Assembly (NCBI GenBank): GCA_963743705.1
Contig: CAVUQS010000021.1
Location: 186,001 to 250,000, forward strand
Reading direction: 5' to 3'
DNA from: PALSA-243 sp963743705
GTDB taxonomy: Bacteria > Acidobacteriota > Terriglobia > Bryobacterales > Bryobacteraceae
Length of the DNA stretch: 64,000 nt
Below are positions 8,442 to 16,708 of the stretch, one piece after another. Numbering within the stretch: position 1 is the first letter of the stretch; each line of letters begins with the position of its first letter. A program made the translations under genes and the position numbers. The notes under the pieces were generated by a model. That model worked only from the letters and a program-made list of their open reading frames with translations, did no database searches and was not told where the DNA came from.

Positions 8442-9872
8442 TTAGTTTTCCACCTTGGCGTCAAAAACGCCGGTTTCGATTGAGCCGCCGCGCCTCACCT
8501 GAACGAAGATGCGATAGGCGCCCGGGCCGGGGAATCCGTAGGGGAAGGATACTTCGGCAGGCATGGCGGCATCGTTCACGGGCATGAGGTGACCTGCATG
8601 CGGGTTATCGGGTTGCGTCAGCGCCAACGCGGGCATGGGCACCGAACCGGAGGGATGCACGTGGGCAAAGACGCGCACATCGGTGCGCACGAAGGCGGCG
8701 TGGCCCAGCATTCCCATGTAGAGTTGCATATCCGGCGCCGGATGGCCTTGCGCATCTTCGATGCGGAAGCGAAAAACATAAGACTGGCGGGCGCGAAGGG
8801 GCGCATTGGGACGATCCCAAAGCATGCGATAGCCGCCGCTCAAAGGGCTCGCAAGTCGGGAATAATCGGCGCTCGCAACCATCGGCGCGGCGCCGGCGGC
8901 ATCGTCGCCGGTGAGCGCGCTGCCGGCGATCGCGGGCACGGTGAGCTCGGTAGTGGCGGTTTCGGGCAACCCGTTGGCGTGGACGACGTCGCCAAATAAG
9001 GCGTAGCGTCCCGCGGGCATGGGCGGCAGTTGCTGCACGAAATCGCCGGCGTCATTGCGCTCGGGGTGCAGGTGCCAGACGAGATCCATTTCCGGCATGC
9101 GGATCACGTAGAGGTGCATCAAGTGGCCGTGATCGGGCAGCAGATCGCTCGTGGAACGGTTGAGCCATTGCGGATTGTCGAGATGAAGCAGCAAACGGCT
9201 GCCCTCTACCGACGCGCGCAGTTGCAGCGGCGTAAACACGTAGCGGCGGTAGGTTCCATCCTCGGAGTTCCACCAGTATGCGCCGAGGCATATGGCTCCG
9301 GCCACGACGGCCGCCGTCACCATCATGGAGCGGCGCCCGGCGCGAAAACGGGCGGGATCGGGAGCCGTTCCGGGCTCGAGCATGCCCTCGCGAGCATAAG
9401 CGCCAACAATACTGACGATTCCAAACGCCAATATCAGTCCAAGCGGAATCAAAATCGCGCCCAGCAGCTTCTGCATACTGAGCACGCGCCGCGGAAGGGC
9501 CGGCACGGGCACGGCTAGCGATCCGGGCCCGAGCGAGCCCTCGGCATCGACGCGCACCTGCCACGAGCCGGTGGCCATCAACCAGAGCGCGCCGGTGTAA
9601 TATTGCGGATCTTCCTTGGAGGGACGGGCAAGATCGGGCACGGGCGCGAATTGCTGCTGGCGCGTGAGGCGCAAGGGCAGAATGTGAATCTGCCGCAACT
9701 CGGGCGACAGGCTGCGGATTTCGATTTCGGCCACGCCGGGAACGGATTCGGGAGGACGAATGGTTACCAGCAATTTGTACGGGCCGGCGGAACCTTGAAA
9801 GAAGACATCCGGGCTGCCGACGTGGGCCGCCAGCGGGAGAGCGAGCAGACAGATGAATAGAGCGCGTCTCAT
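8442..9872 (-). CDS. Secreted/membrane-anchored His- and Met-containing protein, possible metal-binding
   Basis: I do not recognise a named family. A signal peptide (MRRALFICLLALPLAA) is followed by an extracytoplasmic beta-rich region, two transmembrane helices at about 136-160 and 182-201, and a long C-terminal region. That region contains DHGHLMHLYVIR near 247-258 and HLHP at 267-270, then a second similar unit (GMLGHAAF, FAHVHP). Such GH-LMH and HVHP patterns resemble YtkA-like domains seen in copper-related proteins, so metal binding is inferred. The start is ATG 9872 because it overlaps the stop of the upstream membrane gene as ATGA and begins exactly at the signal peptide. The length is 476 residues. 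The open frame continues upstream to 9953, but that part overlaps the neighbour. Confidence 0.75.
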   Translation of the reverse strand: MRRALFICLLALPLAAHVGSPDVFFQGSAGPYKLLVTIRPPESVPGVAEIEIRSLSPELRQIHILPLRLTRQQQFAPVPDLARPSKEDPQYYTGALWLMATGSWQVRVDAEGSLGPGSLAVPVPALPRRVLSMQKLLGAILIPLGLILAFGIVSIVGAYAREGMLEPGTAPDPARFRAGRRSMMVTAAVVAGAICLGAYWWNSEDGTYRRYVFTPLQLRASVEGSRLLLHLDNPQWLNRSTSDLLPDHGHLMHLYVIRMPEMDLVWHLHPERNDAGDFVQQLPPMPAGRYALFGDVVHANGLPETATTELTVPAIAGSALTGDDAAGAAPMVASADYSRLASPLSGGYRMLWDRPNAPLRARQSYVFRFRIEDAQGHPAPDMQLYMGMLGHAAFVRTDVRVFAHVHPSGSVPMPALALTQPDNPHAGHLMPVNDAAMPAEVSFPYGFPGPGAYRIFVQVRRGGSIETGVFDAKVEN

Positions 9873-10987
9873 CTGCGAAGCCGCCGCATCCATTCGCCGT
9901 TCGCGAAACTCCACCAACTTGTGCACGAGGCGATCACAACCGCCAGCCCGCATTCCTCCCAGAAGGCGGCGCCGCGCTCGTGGGGAATAAATTGATACAG
10001 CGCGTAGATGCCGGCCGGGCGCTGAAAATAGGCGAAATATTTAGCGCCAAACCACCAGTTGCGTGCCGCCGGGCTCATTAGAAAATCCGCGAACGGCCAT
10101 TGAACGGCCGCCAGAACGACGAGAAACACGATTCCGGACACCACCGACTGACGCCATAGCGGCCAATGCGAGGTCCGCTGCCACAGCAGGTCGAGCACGA
10201 ACGCGGGCACGATGAGCAAGATGGGAAATTCCGGCGGAACAAACTGCGTCACGTGCTGATAGACCGGGCCGAGTTTGGGTTCGGCGGGGAAAAGCGGCAG
10301 AATGTGGCCCATCAGCAACAGGAAGACGGTGTAGACGCCGGCGGTGACCGTCGCCGCCCATTTGTATGACGTGGCGCGCGAAACGCGCGGCAGCACCAAT
10401 GGAACGGTAAAAGCGAGGACGCGATAGAAATATACGGTGTGCATGACCGCCCGCGAAGTTATTTCCAACTGGAAGACGGTCAGGCCAACCAGCAGCATGC
10501 CGCTGGAGTAGAGGTATAGCGCCAGATACTGCGCGCGAACGGGGCCTTCCGCGCGATTCATGAAGGCTTGAACCAACAGCAGCACGCCGAGCTGAATGCC
10601 GAAGATGCCTAGGGCGAGTATGACGTGCGGAGGGCTGAGAATCTTGACGTCGAGGCCGTAGGCAGCGTGCCACCAGTTATCGAAGGGCGCGGAGACGATC
10701 ATGCACAATGCGCCCCACGCCATCAGGAAGGCTCCCACTGGACCGCGGAACCCCCACATGCGCACGGATTTCTCGCGCAGGGGTGAGGAGGGCGAGAAGG
10801 TGGTGGAAAGGATGAGGAACGCGGCGGAAAAGCCGCCGAGGATTCCGGACAGGTAGATCGCCAAATGGGCCGGCGTCAGAAAGGAATCGCGGCCGATGGA
10901 TTGATGCCAGGAAATATCCCAATGCACGCCGATCATGGAACTGGTGATAGCGGCGACTGAGCACCAGATATACCAGGGGATACCCAT
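9869..10987 (-). CDS. Polytopic membrane protein of unknown function
   Basis: About 372 residues with roughly nine to ten hydrophobic helices and several membrane-embedded histidines and tryptophans (HWDISWH, WWHAAYG, HVILALG, MHTVYFYR). I recognise no family. It is translationally coupled by ATGA to the His/Met-containing protein downstream, which suggests the two form one membrane complex. Start choice is uncertain: the frame is open to a TTG at 11089 inside queA, GTG 11008 is possible, and ATG 10987 lies directly before the first helix. A TATAAT box at 11039-11044 would serve the shorter forms. The His-rich helices invite a metal- or heme-related role, but this is speculation. Confidence 0.65.
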   Translation of the reverse strand: MGIPWYIWCSVAAITSSMIGVHWDISWHQSIGRDSFLTPAHLAIYLSGILGGFSAAFLILSTTFSPSSPLREKSVRMWGFRGPVGAFLMAWGALCMIVSAPFDNWWHAAYGLDVKILSPPHVILALGIFGIQLGVLLLVQAFMNRAEGPVRAQYLALYLYSSGMLLVGLTVFQLEITSRAVMHTVYFYRVLAFTVPLVLPRVSRATSYKWAATVTAGVYTVFLLLMGHILPLFPAEPKLGPVYQHVTQFVPPEFPILLIVPAFVLDLLWQRTSHWPLWRQSVVSGIVFLVVLAAVQWPFADFLMSPAARNWWFGAKYFAYFQRPAGIYALYQFIPHERGAAFWEECGLAVVIASCTSWWSFANGEWMRRLRR

Positions 10988-11038
10988 TTCGGACGTGGAA
11001 ATGTTCACCGGCGCGGAAACTGTCGCTTGCAAAATACG

Positions 11039-11044
11039 ATTATA
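11039..11044 (-). promoter_or_regulatory. Candidate -10 box before the polytopic membrane gene
   Basis: A perfect TATAAT on the minus strand just downstream of the queA stop. It could provide a separate transcript for the membrane-protein pair. The -35 region is not convincing. Confidence 0.25.
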
Positions 11045-11070
11045 AGACCACGACGCGAAAGCCCTGGGGT

Positions 11071-12135
11071 CTAGACGATCAGCATGCAATCGCCGTAGGA
11101 GTAGAAGCGGTAGCGCTCTTCGACGGCGTGGCGATACGCTGCCAGTGCGAGTTCGGTACCGGCGAACGCGCAGACCAGAAGCAGCAGGCTGGTGCGCGGC
11201 AAATGGAAGTTCGTGAGCATGGCCCCGGCGCCGCGGAATTGGTATCCGGGGTAGATGAAGATATCGGTTTCGCCGGAGCGCGCCGTCATTTCGCCTTCGC
11301 GCAGCGCGCTTTCCACGGTGCGAACGCTCGTGGTTCCAACGCAGACCAGGCGCGAAGCCGCTCGCATGCGTGCGGCGTTCTCTTCGGTGATGGCGTAGCT
11401 CTCGGAATGCAGGCGTGCGCTCTCGATCTGCTCTTCATGCAGCGGCTGGAACGTCCCGAGCCCGACGTGCAGGGTGACGGACGCGGTCTGCGCATCGCTG
11501 GCGCGGCAGGCTTCAAGGATTTCGGACGTGAAGTGCAATCCGGCCGTGGGCGCTGCCACCGACCCGCGCTCGCGGGCGAAGACGGTTTGGTAGCGTTCGC
11601 GATCGGCGGCGGTATCGGCTCGTTTGATATAAGGCGGCAAAGGCACGTGGCCGATCTTTTCGAACTCGGCGTAAAGATCGCCGTCACCTGAAAAGCGGAT
11701 GGTGCGCTCGCCGAATTCGCCGCGCCCGGTGACCTCGCATTCGAGGGTATCGCCGAAATGAATGCGCTCGCCCAAGCCGATCTTGCGGCCGGGACGCACC
11801 AGCGCGGCCCATTCGCGCGGGTTGGCGGTAGGGCGCAGCAGGAAGACCTCGCATTCTGCGCTCAGGTGCTCGGCGCGCTTGGGATTGTGGCGTCCGACGG
11901 GCAAGGCATGGACGCCCTGGCGGCGTCCGAGCAAGCGCGCGGGAAAGACGCGCGAATCGTTGAGCACCAGGCAATCGCCGCCATGCAGATAAGACGGGAA
12001 ATCGCGGAACAGGCGGTCTTCCCAGCGGCCTTCGGCGCGATGGAGCACGAGCATGCGCGAGCCGGCGCGATCGGCTAGCGGCTCTTGGGCGATCAGGTCT
12101 TCGGGTAGGTGAAAATCGAATGCGGCCAGATCCAT
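11071..12135 (-). CDS. queA: S-adenosylmethionine:tRNA ribosyltransferase-isomerase QueA
   Basis: Transfers and isomerises the ribosyl group of SAM onto 7-aminomethyl-7-deazaguanine in tRNA, forming epoxyqueuosine. Seen: the N-terminal FDFHLPEDLIAQ signature, NDSRVFPARLLG, the PTAGLHFT motif and the C-terminal NFHLPRTSLLLLVCAFAG block, all diagnostic of QueA. From ATG 12135 the protein has 354 residues, the usual length. The open frame reaches 12192, but the extra residues would overlap the radical SAM gene and look non-coding. It lies 14 bases after the radical SAM gene. No other queuosine gene is in the window. Confidence 0.96.
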   Translation of the reverse strand: MDLAAFDFHLPEDLIAQEPLADRAGSRMLVLHRAEGRWEDRLFRDFPSYLHGGDCLVLNDSRVFPARLLGRRQGVHALPVGRHNPKRAEHLSAECEVFLLRPTANPREWAALVRPGRKIGLGERIHFGDTLECEVTGRGEFGERTIRFSGDGDLYAEFEKIGHVPLPPYIKRADTAADRERYQTVFARERGSVAAPTAGLHFTSEILEACRASDAQTASVTLHVGLGTFQPLHEEQIESARLHSESYAITEENAARMRAASRLVCVGTTSVRTVESALREGEMTARSGETDIFIYPGYQFRGAGAMLTNFHLPRTSLLLLVCAFAGTELALAAYRHAVEERYRFYSYGDCMLIV

Positions 12136-12149
12136 CGGCGGGTCCAGCT

Positions 12150-13112
12150 TCACTGTACCGGAAAGAGGGTGGGCTGCTCCTGTTCCTGCCATTGCGGGGG
12201 CTGATATTCGGCATAGCGCATGTCGAGCCCGTAGCGCTCGCGGATGCGTTGGACGCGCGCGCGGAGCATTTCTTTGTAGCCTTTGCCGAGGTAGGCGCTC
12301 TTGCTGTAGGTTTCGCGGTAGCGCGGCGCAAGATCGGGGAAATGCTCGTCGAGAAACGGGAAGAACACCTTTTGCGCGCAGGGCATGAGGAATAGCGGGC
12401 CCCCGCCGAAGGTGCGCGCGCCGGCGTCGCGCGCGGCTTTGGCAAGCTGGTCAAGCTGGCGCTCGCCATCGGTGATCAGCGGCATTACAGGATTCGGGTT
12501 CACGCCCACGAAAAGACCGGCTTCGCTCAATTTGCGCACGGCTTCGAGGCGCAGATCGGGCCGCGGGGCCCGCGGCTCGAGCAGGCGAGCCAGTTTTTCG
12601 TCGAGCGTGGTGATGGTGATGGTGAGACCGAGTACATTCCGTTGCGCGATCTGTTTCAGCAGGTCGATATCGCGCACGATGAGGTCGGATTTCGTGATGA
12701 TGCCGATGTGGCGGCCGTGATCGGCGGCGAAGACTTCGAGAATGGAGCGCGTGCGTTCAAAGCGGCGCTCGGCCGGCTGAAACGGATCGGTGGCGGTGCC
12801 GATCGCGATGCCATCGGTGCGGTCGACGCGCCGCAATTCCTGCCTTAAAAGGTGCGCGGCGGCCGATTTGGCGTAGATTTTATCTTCGAACGCGGTGACT
12901 TCCATTTCCATGAACTCGTGGGTGTAGCGGGCGTAGCAATATTTGCAGCCGAACTCGCAGCCGCGGTAAGGATTGATGCTCCAGCGGAACGGCATTCCGG
13001 GCTTCACCCGGTTGAGAACGCTGCGCGTGGGGATTTCGAAATACTCGACGGTACGTTTGGCTTCGAGCAGTTCGCTCGATGCCGCCAACTTGGCGATTCC
13101 TACTAGTGCCAT
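12150..13112 (-). CDS. Radical SAM protein of the spore-photolyase-like Rv2578c/PA0069 group
   Basis: A 320-residue radical SAM protein. Seen: the motif RGCEFGCKYCYAR with cluster cysteines 52, 56 and 59, followed by the family-typical IGTATDPFQPAERR and TKSDLIVRD segments. The Rv2578c/PA0069 group is distantly related to spore photoproduct lyase, but its reaction is not established. ATG 13112 is the only start that leaves the conserved N-terminus intact. The gene is divergent from the anti-sigma kinase and is followed 14 bases later by queA, so the two probably share a transcript. Confidence 0.88.
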   Translation of the reverse strand: MALVGIAKLAASSELLEAKRTVEYFEIPTRSVLNRVKPGMPFRWSINPYRGCEFGCKYCYARYTHEFMEMEVTAFEDKIYAKSAAAHLLRQELRRVDRTDGIAIGTATDPFQPAERRFERTRSILEVFAADHGRHIGIITKSDLIVRDIDLLKQIAQRNVLGLTITITTLDEKLARLLEPRAPRPDLRLEAVRKLSEAGLFVGVNPNPVMPLITDGERQLDQLAKAARDAGARTFGGGPLFLMPCAQKVFFPFLDEHFPDLAPRYRETYSKSAYLGKGYKEMLRARVQRIRERYGLDMRYAEYQPPQWQEQEQPTLFPVQ

Positions 13113-13156
13113 GCCCTATTTTCGCTTTTTGTTCGCCTTATTGCAAGCCCTGGCGC

Positions 13157-13185
13157 TTGACTTCGGTAGGCCGTGTAATTTATTC
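13157..13185 (+). promoter_or_regulatory. Candidate sigma70-type promoter for the anti-sigma pair
   Basis: TTGACT at 13157-13162 is followed after 17 bases by TTATTC, a poor -10. It lies in the 109-base divergent gap upstream of the kinase-like gene and would give a leader of about 30 bases before ATG 13222. Confidence 0.3.
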
Positions 13186-13221
13186 TGACGATTCGCTTTG
13201 GCCACATCGGCCGTTCTACGT

Positions 13222-13662
13222 ATGCGGGATAACACGCGCCACGTACCGGGAACCGTGGAACGGTTAATGGCATCGACGCTGGACAGCGTGGATGAAGCGG
13301 AAGAGCTGACTTCGTCGACTGCGCAGCAGGCCGGCTTCGGCGAAGAAGAACTCATGCAGATCGGCATGGCCGTCCGCGAGGCGATGGTCAACGCCGTGGT
13401 GCACGGCAACCAGTACAACCAGCACAAGCATGTGCGCTTCGTGCTTTCATGGGCGGCGGGCCGGTTTACGATTACGATCGCCGACGAAGGCACTGGTTTC
13501 GACTTCGCATCGATTCCGGATCCTCTGGCGCCGGAGAATTTGCTGCGAACCTCGGGGCGGGGGATTTTTTTGATGCGCTCGTTCATGGACGGAGTGGATT
13601 TGCGGCATTTGGAATCGGGCGGCACGGAAGTAACTTTGGTAAAGACCTTGGAGTCAAAGTAA
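13222..13662 (+). CDS. RsbW-like anti-sigma regulatory factor (serine kinase ATPase fold)
   Basis: A 146-residue GHKL-type ATPase of the RsbW/SpoIIAB kind. Seen: N-box EAMVNAVVHGN, G1 box DEGTGFD and G2 box GRGIFLMR. Family members bind a sigma factor or response partner and phosphorylate a STAS antagonist on serine; the next gene encodes exactly such an antagonist. The open frame reaches a TTG at 13198. ATG 13222 is chosen because the candidate promoter would place the transcript start close to 13192, but neither start has a clear ribosome site. No cognate sigma factor or RsbU-like phosphatase is in the window. Confidence 0.88.
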   Translation: MRDNTRHVPGTVERLMASTLDSVDEAEELTSSTAQQAGFGEEELMQIGMAVREAMVNAVVHGNQYNQHKHVRFVLSWAAGRFTITIADEGTGFDFASIPDPLAPENLLRTSGRGIFLMRSFMDGVDLRHLESGGTEVTLVKTLESK

Positions 13663-13679
13663 ATCGGCGGTTATTCGCC

Positions 13680-13685
13680 AGGAGG
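13680..13685 (+). promoter_or_regulatory. Strong Shine-Dalgarno AGGAGG that fixes the STAS start
   Basis: AGGAGG nine bases before GTG 13695. The reading frame is open far upstream through the kinase gene, so this site decides the true start of the antagonist. Confidence 0.8.
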
Positions 13686-13694
13686 CATATTTCA

Positions 13695-14039
13695 GTGAGT
13701 GTAAAGTTGAATACCCGGCAGGTGGGCAACGTGAGCGTGCTAGACGTGGCGGGTCGGATCACATTGGGCGAAGGCTCGGCGGCGCTGCGCGAGGCCCTGC
13801 GCGACATGGTGGCCAAGAATCAAAACAAGATTCTGCTCAACCTCGGCGACGTGACGTATATCGACAGCTCCGGGATCGGCGAGCTGGTTTCGGGCTACAC
13901 AACCGTGACCAATACCGGCGGCCAGTTGAAGTTGTTGAACCTCAACAAACGCGTGAAAGACCTCCTACAAATTACGAAGTTGTACACCGTTTTCGAAGTG
14001 AAGGAAGACGAGGCGGAAGCGATTCGCAGCTTCGCGTAA
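13695..14039 (+). CDS. Anti-sigma factor antagonist, STAS domain (RsbV/SpoIIAA type)
   Basis: A 114-residue single STAS domain. Seen: the segment YIDSSGIGEL, whose serine is the conserved phosphorylation site of RsbV/SpoIIAA proteins; when dephosphorylated they sequester the anti-sigma kinase and free the sigma factor. The adjacent RsbW-like gene ends 32 bases upstream, so the pair forms a partner-switching module (family knowledge plus context). The GTG start is set by a perfect AGGAGG. The gene is convergent with the amidohydrolase, with two bases between stops and a hairpin just beyond. Confidence 0.92.
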   Translation: MSVKLNTRQVGNVSVLDVAGRITLGEGSAALREALRDMVAKNQNKILLNLGDVTYIDSSGIGELVSGYTTVTNTGGQLKLLNLNKRVKDLLQITKLYTVFEVKEDEAEAIRSFA

Positions 14040-14041
14040 AA

Positions 14042-15346
14042 CTAGCGCGCAGACCGGGAGGTCTGCGCCACCACGCCGCCTTTCATGACGAAGGTTACTT
14101 TTTGGAGGGCGGCGATATCTTCCAGCGGATTTCCTTCCACGGCGACTATATCGGCCAGGTAGCCTGGTTTCAGTTCGCCAATTTGCCCTTCCCAGCCCAG
14201 TAGCTTTGCGGTGTTGATGGTGCCGGCTTGCAGCGCGGCCAGCGGCTTCATGCCGTATTTCACCATCAGCACAAATTCCCGGGCCTGCGTGCCGTGCGGA
14301 AACGGGCCGACATCCGAGCCCATGGCTATCGGCACGCCCGCGGCGAGTTGCTTGCGGAAATCCTGCGCGTGAATTTCGAGCAGCTTGCGCTCGAAGGCTT
14401 CGGCGGCGGGCGAAGCGGCATGATCGGCGAAGTATTCCGAAATAGTGAACGTGGGCACCGCGAAGATCCCGCGATCGTGCATCAGGCGCATGGTTTCATC
14501 GCTTATTTGAAATGCATGGTCGATGGACGCAACTCCGGCGCGCGCGGCATAGAGCGTGCCCGGCTCGCCGGTGGCATGCACGGCGACGCGCTTGCCTACG
14601 CGTGCGGCCTCTTTGATGGCGGCTTCCAGCTGTTCGACGGTGTATTGATAGGGCGTGACGAGTTTGCCATCGACGATGGCGTCTTTGCCGGTTTGGTAGA
14701 TCTTGGTGAAATCGGCGCCTTCCTTGTACTGCTGGCGCATGGCCTCCACCAACTGCTCGGCATCGTTGGCATAGGTCGCGTTCGAGAGCACGTGCTGCTC
14801 GGGGTTGAAGTGGATGGCGTCTTCGTGTCCGCCCAGCAGATCGATGGCGTTGCCGCTGACGCGCAGGCGCGGTCCGGGGAAGAGGCCTTGATCGATGGCA
14901 TCGCGCACGGCCGTATCGGCGGAGCCGGCGCCTTCGGTGCCCATGTCGCGTTCGGCGGTAAACCCGGCCATGAGATCGTCATGCGCGGCGAGCAAGGCGA
15001 TGATGGTCCGGTGCGGAACGGATTCCTGAACGGTTTGCAGATCTTCGGCGCCGGGATGCAGGAACAGGTGAATGTGCGCATCCATCAGGCCGGGCAGCAG
15101 CGTGCGCGCGCCGAGATCGATGACTTCAGCGCCCGCGGGATGGGTGACGGACGCGCCCACCTCCACGATGCGTTCGCCGCGGACCAACACTTCGCCGGGC
15201 GAGATCACGCGGCCGGTGGCGACTTCAATCAGGCGCGCGGCGTGCAGCACGATGGGACGCGCGGGCTGCGCGGTTTGGGCGTTCAAAGCGCCGCACAAAG
15301 TGAGAATTATAAGAGCGGATCGGAGCATCGGGCGATATCGTATCAT
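14042..15346 (-). CDS. Secreted metal-dependent amidohydrolase (imidazolonepropionase-like)
   Basis: A 434-residue amidohydrolase-superfamily enzyme with a signal peptide (MLRSALIILTLCGALNA from residue 7). Seen: the metal-binding HIH at His91 and His93 in DAHIHL, a later His in AVHATGE, HAF and the Asp of MGSDVGPFPHG, in the order usual for the group that includes secreted prolidase-like and imidazolonepropionase-like hydrolases. The substrate is unknown. ATG 15346 overlaps the upstream YdcF stop as ATGA; the frame is open to 15739, but that part shadows the neighbour. The last eight residues, AQTSRSAR, are encoded by a perfect palindrome that may have extended the protein. Confidence 0.87.
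   Translation of the reverse strand: MIRYRPMLRSALIILTLCGALNAQTAQPARPIVLHAARLIEVATGRVISPGEVLVRGERIVEVGASVTHPAGAEVIDLGARTLLPGLMDAHIHLFLHPGAEDLQTVQESVPHRTIIALLAAHDDLMAGFTAERDMGTEGAGSADTAVRDAIDQGLFPGPRLRVSGNAIDLLGGHEDAIHFNPEQHVLSNATYANDAEQLVEAMRQQYKEGADFTKIYQTGKDAIVDGKLVTPYQYTVEQLEAAIKEAARVGKRVAVHATGEPGTLYAARAGVASIDHAFQISDETMRLMHDRGIFAVPTFTISEYFADHAASPAAEAFERKLLEIHAQDFRKQLAAGVPIAMGSDVGPFPHGTQAREFVLMVKYGMKPLAALQAGTINTAKLLGWEGQIGELKPGYLADIVAVEGNPLEDIAALQKVTFVMKGGVVAQTSRSAR
14047..14068. repeat. Perfect 9-bp inverted repeat at a convergent gene junction
   Basis: GCGCAGACC, a four-base GGGA spacer, then GGTCTGCGC. It lies inside the 3' end of the amidohydrolase and just after the STAS stop. It could act as a terminator stem for the plus-strand pair or be a REP-like dispersed palindrome. 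No U-tract follows on the plus strand. Confidence 0.5.
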
Positions 15347-15990
15347 TTCCCGCCGTAGGTTTCCGCAATTGCGCCTGAAATGGGCCGATAGGCGGAATCG
15401 CGTTGAAACCAGGCGTAGGCGCCGTGTTCGGCGTACATCCATTGGTGCAGATCGTTCAGGGTTGAGATGCGGCCGGCTAGTTCGCGGATGGTTGCGAGGC
15501 TCGCCCGTTCGCGGCCGGCGCGAACTTCGAGAGCTTCTGTGGGCACGCCAGTGTTTTCCGTGGATTCGAATGAGAGCTGGTAGCCACGATCGGGCACCAG
15601 TCCGAAAACCCAGCGGAAAATAGCTTCCGTCCGGGGCATATGGAATTCGGAATTCACCACCAGCAGACGCCGCAGGCCGCGCACATCGGCGTGAACGGTG
15701 CGCGCGAAGAATGCATTGCCGATGGTGTCGTAAGAGCACATCTCGGTGAGGATTTGCTCTTTAGCGACGCCGCGCGCGTGCAGATATTGGGCCGCTGGAA
15801 TGGCTTCGAAGATCGGGTAGCCGCGCGCATCGAGCGGCAGCGGATGATGCGGCGTACCGGCGCTGAGTGGAATGTAAAAGCGCGCGGAATGAGAAGCGGC
15901 GCGGTCCAGGCGGGCGCATACGAACGGGGTTAACTCGCCGGACCCGGTCAATCCGCCGCCCGGAATGAGGATGGCGTCGAATTCCGGCAC
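15343..15990 (-). CDS. YdcF/ElyC-SanA family protein (DUF218)
   Basis: A 215-residue DUF218-type protein. Seen: the start ILIPGGGLTGSGEL, the central ISS-like strand replaced here by ILTEMCSYDTIGNA, and LLVVNSEFHMPRTEAIF, the characteristic TS-xHMxR-like block near the middle. Members in E. coli act in envelope or peptidoglycan-precursor homeostasis, or bind SAM (YdcF). No transmembrane segment is visible, so it may be the soluble form. The start is GTG 15990, whose G is also the last base of the YceH stop (TAGTG). The downstream amidohydrolase is coupled by ATGA. Confidence 0.8.
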   Translation of the reverse strand: MPEFDAILIPGGGLTGSGELTPFVCARLDRAASHSARFYIPLSAGTPHHPLPLDARGYPIFEAIPAAQYLHARGVAKEQILTEMCSYDTIGNAFFARTVHADVRGLRRLLVVNSEFHMPRTEAIFRWVFGLVPDRGYQLSFESTENTGVPTEALEVRAGRERASLATIRELAGRISTLNDLHQWMYAEHGAYAWFQRDSAYRPISGAIAETYGGK

Positions 15991-16613
15991 TATTCGAACC
16001 GCCGCCGGAAATCGTCAAACTCACGGCGAAGATCGGCGAGTTGTGTTTCAAGCGCGGCTATGCGGTCGAACGCGCCGGCCGTATACGTCGCGGCTTCCGG
16101 CGCGGGCGTTGCAGCAGCAGCTTCGACTTCGCCGCTCAGCAGATGCGCCCAGCGAGCTTCGCGCGAGCCGCTTTGACGCTCCATTCTACGGACAAATTCG
16201 CGCTCGGCCAGATGATTCAGAGTCGTTTCGACGCCTTCCAGATCGTCGAACTGGTAGAGGCGCTCGGTGCGGCCGCGCAATTCGCCGGGGGTTTGCGGTC
16301 CGCGCAGAAACAAGACGCAAAGGATGGCGGCTTCGCGGCGTCCGAAGTTGAATTTTTCCGTGAATCGCTGGCCGTGCTTGGGGACTCTGCTTTCGCCCGA
16401 GATGCGAACCGCGAATCCTTTAGCGCGCAACCCTTCGAGCGCTACTTCGACCGTATCTTCGTCGTAGGAAACCACCGGCTCGCGGTTTGATTTCTGATTG
16501 CAGGCATTGACGAGCGCGTTTAACGATAGCGGGTAATAATCGGGCGTTGCGATTTCTTTTTCGAGCAAGGAACCGAGTACGCGCACCTCGGCGGGATCGA
16601 GTTGCCACTCCAT
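15990..16613 (-). CDS. YceH family protein (DUF480, tandem winged helix)
   Basis: A 207-residue YceH/DUF480 protein. Seen: the diagnostic N-terminus with VRVLGSLLEKE and YYPLSLNALVNACNQKSNR, then VPKHGQRF and LFLRGPQTPGELRGR. Together these form two winged-helix domains. A heptad-like C-terminal tail (IAALETQLADLRREFDDFR) probably forms a coiled coil. The biochemical role is not established; a DNA-binding or regulatory function is assumed from the fold. It is the first gene of a coupled trio with YdcF and the amidohydrolase. Confidence 0.92.
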   Translation of the reverse strand: MEWQLDPAEVRVLGSLLEKEIATPDYYPLSLNALVNACNQKSNREPVVSYDEDTVEVALEGLRAKGFAVRISGESRVPKHGQRFTEKFNFGRREAAILCVLFLRGPQTPGELRGRTERLYQFDDLEGVETTLNHLAEREFVRRMERQSGSREARWAHLLSGEVEAAAATPAPEAATYTAGAFDRIAALETQLADLRREFDDFRRRFE

Positions 16614-16643
16614 CCGATCAGGATAGCGGGAATTGATTCGCAG

Positions 16644-16700
16644 GAGACGCAGAGAGGCCGGGAACGCGGTAAGAATCTCTTCTCAGCGTCCCGGCGTCTC
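16644..16700. repeat. Imperfect inverted repeat between yceH and the TonB receptor gene
   Basis: The left arm, from GAGACGC through GCCGGGAACGC (16644-16666), pairs imperfectly with GCGTCCCGGCGTCTC at 16686-16700. It fills most of the 95-base gap downstream of the receptor stop. It could be a terminator or a dispersed palindromic element; no clear U-tract is seen. Confidence 0.45.
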
Positions 16701-16708
16701 TTTGTGAA

